From Pseudomonas sp. St316 (GTDB taxonomy: Bacteria; Pseudomonadota; Gammaproteobacteria; Pseudomonadales; Pseudomonadaceae): a stretch of 64,000 bases of DNA. Under the pieces are notes generated by a model that saw nothing but the letters and a program-made list of their open reading frames with translations, did no database searches and was not told where the DNA came from. Made by a program: the position numbers and the translations under genes. The stretch spans positions 4,960,001 through 5,024,000 of the forward strand of contig NZ_AP021901.1 of the NCBI RefSeq assembly GCF_018325905.1, written 5' to 3'. Shown here one piece after another: positions 63,738-64,000 of this stretch (positions are counted from its first letter, which is position 1; every line of letters starts with the position of its first letter).

Positions 63738-64000
63738 ATGTCCGCTCAAACACCCGACCCAGCCGCCCGAAGCTACTTCGGCAGCTTCAGCAAAAGCGCC
63801 GAAAGCGAATTCATGCCGGAAACCGCTGGCGCCACGCTGCAGGACTCGCCGCGCCGCTCGCGCGTCACCGTATGGCTGGCCGCCGGGTTGATCGTCACTG
63901 GGCTGGTCTGGGCCAAACTGGCGGTCTTGCAGGAAGTCACCACGGGCGAAGGCAAGGCGATTCCATCGAGCAAGATCCAGGTGATCCAGAATCTGGAGGG
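63738..64000 (+). CDS. HlyD/LapC-type membrane fusion protein (3' end outside window)
   Basis: Only the first 87 codons are present. From ATG 63738 (GGGGA upstream) the product has a cytoplasmic start (MSAQTPDPAARSYFGSFSKS), a single membrane helix (RVTVWLAAGLIVTGLVWAKL at about 40-58) and the start of the periplasmic domain with TTGEGKAIPSSKIQVIQNLE, the typical HlyD/LapC opening (G-G-ipS/T-kiQviqnleGG). It joins the ABC transporter to the TolC-like channel. The frame is open to base 64000. Confidence 0.93.
   Translation, partial: MSAQTPDPAARSYFGSFSKSAESEFMPETAGATLQDSPRRSRVTVWLAAGLIVTGLVWAKLAVLQEVTTGEGKAIPSSKIQVIQNLE

Overview
This 64 kb window comes from a chromosome of the Pseudomonas fluorescens species complex. 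The evidence is the gene content (fleQ/fliT-S-D/flaG/fliC, flgF-L, phhRABC, a LapA-type adhesin locus), the GC-rich codon use, and the REP/REPIN-type palindromes (GTGGGAGC...GCTCGCGA and GTGGGAGCAAGGCTTGCCCGCGA) between genes. I see no tRNA, rRNA, CRISPR array, phage or IS element.

Region 1 (1-30.6 kb, all minus strand) is flagellar. Read in the direction of transcription it runs: a putative surface-sugar block (WbqC-like protein, giant glycosyltransferase, methyltransferase, NAD-dependent epimerase/reductase, frameshifted ATP-grasp protein, phosphoesterase, DegT/WecE-type aminotransferase), then flgFGHIJKL, two more giant glycosyltransferases (Fgt1/Fgt2-like), a ketoacyl-ACP synthase III-like protein, fliC, flaG, fliD, fliS, fliT and fleQ (cut by the window edge). 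The flagellin is 282 residues long. It carries the P. syringae-type flg22 epitope and has serine at all six positions that are glycosylated in P. syringae pv. tabaci. I therefore read the two glycosylation blocks as one pathway that builds an acylated, possibly O-methylated 4-amino-deoxyhexose (viosamine-like) and loads it onto FliC. flgBCDE are not next to flgF; a sigma-54-type promoter in front of flgF would let flgF-L be transcribed on its own. fliC has a clear sigma-28 promoter and a strong terminator, and fliS has a candidate sigma-28 promoter.

Region 2 (30.7-35.1 kb) is the phenylalanine catabolic locus: phhR on the minus strand, divergent from phhABC, with a TyrR/PhhR-type box between them.

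Region 3 (35-51.5 kb) is mostly housekeeping and accessory genes: nitroreductase, TrkH-type K+ transporter, an AraC-type regulator broken by a 1-nt frameshift in a G5 run, an Mpo1-like protein, an HD-domain protein, an array of 57-bp tandem repeats bounded by inverted REP sequences, an LpxH-like phosphoesterase, a second AraC regulator, an EamA permease, a Rdx/SelW-type protein, a PlpD-type patatin autotransporter, a short FimV-like protein, a MarR regulator, RecQ, a YecA-family protein and a YbaN-like membrane protein.

Region 4 (51.6-64 kb) is a biofilm adhesin system. A 2,614-residue LapA-like adhesin (minus strand) has an N-terminal retention module with a TAAG LapG-type cleavage site, long near-identical repeats, a von Willebrand A domain and RTX repeats. 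Its type 1 secretion genes are divergent: a TolC-like outer-membrane protein, a LapB-type ABC transporter, and an HlyD/LapC-type fusion protein cut by the window end.
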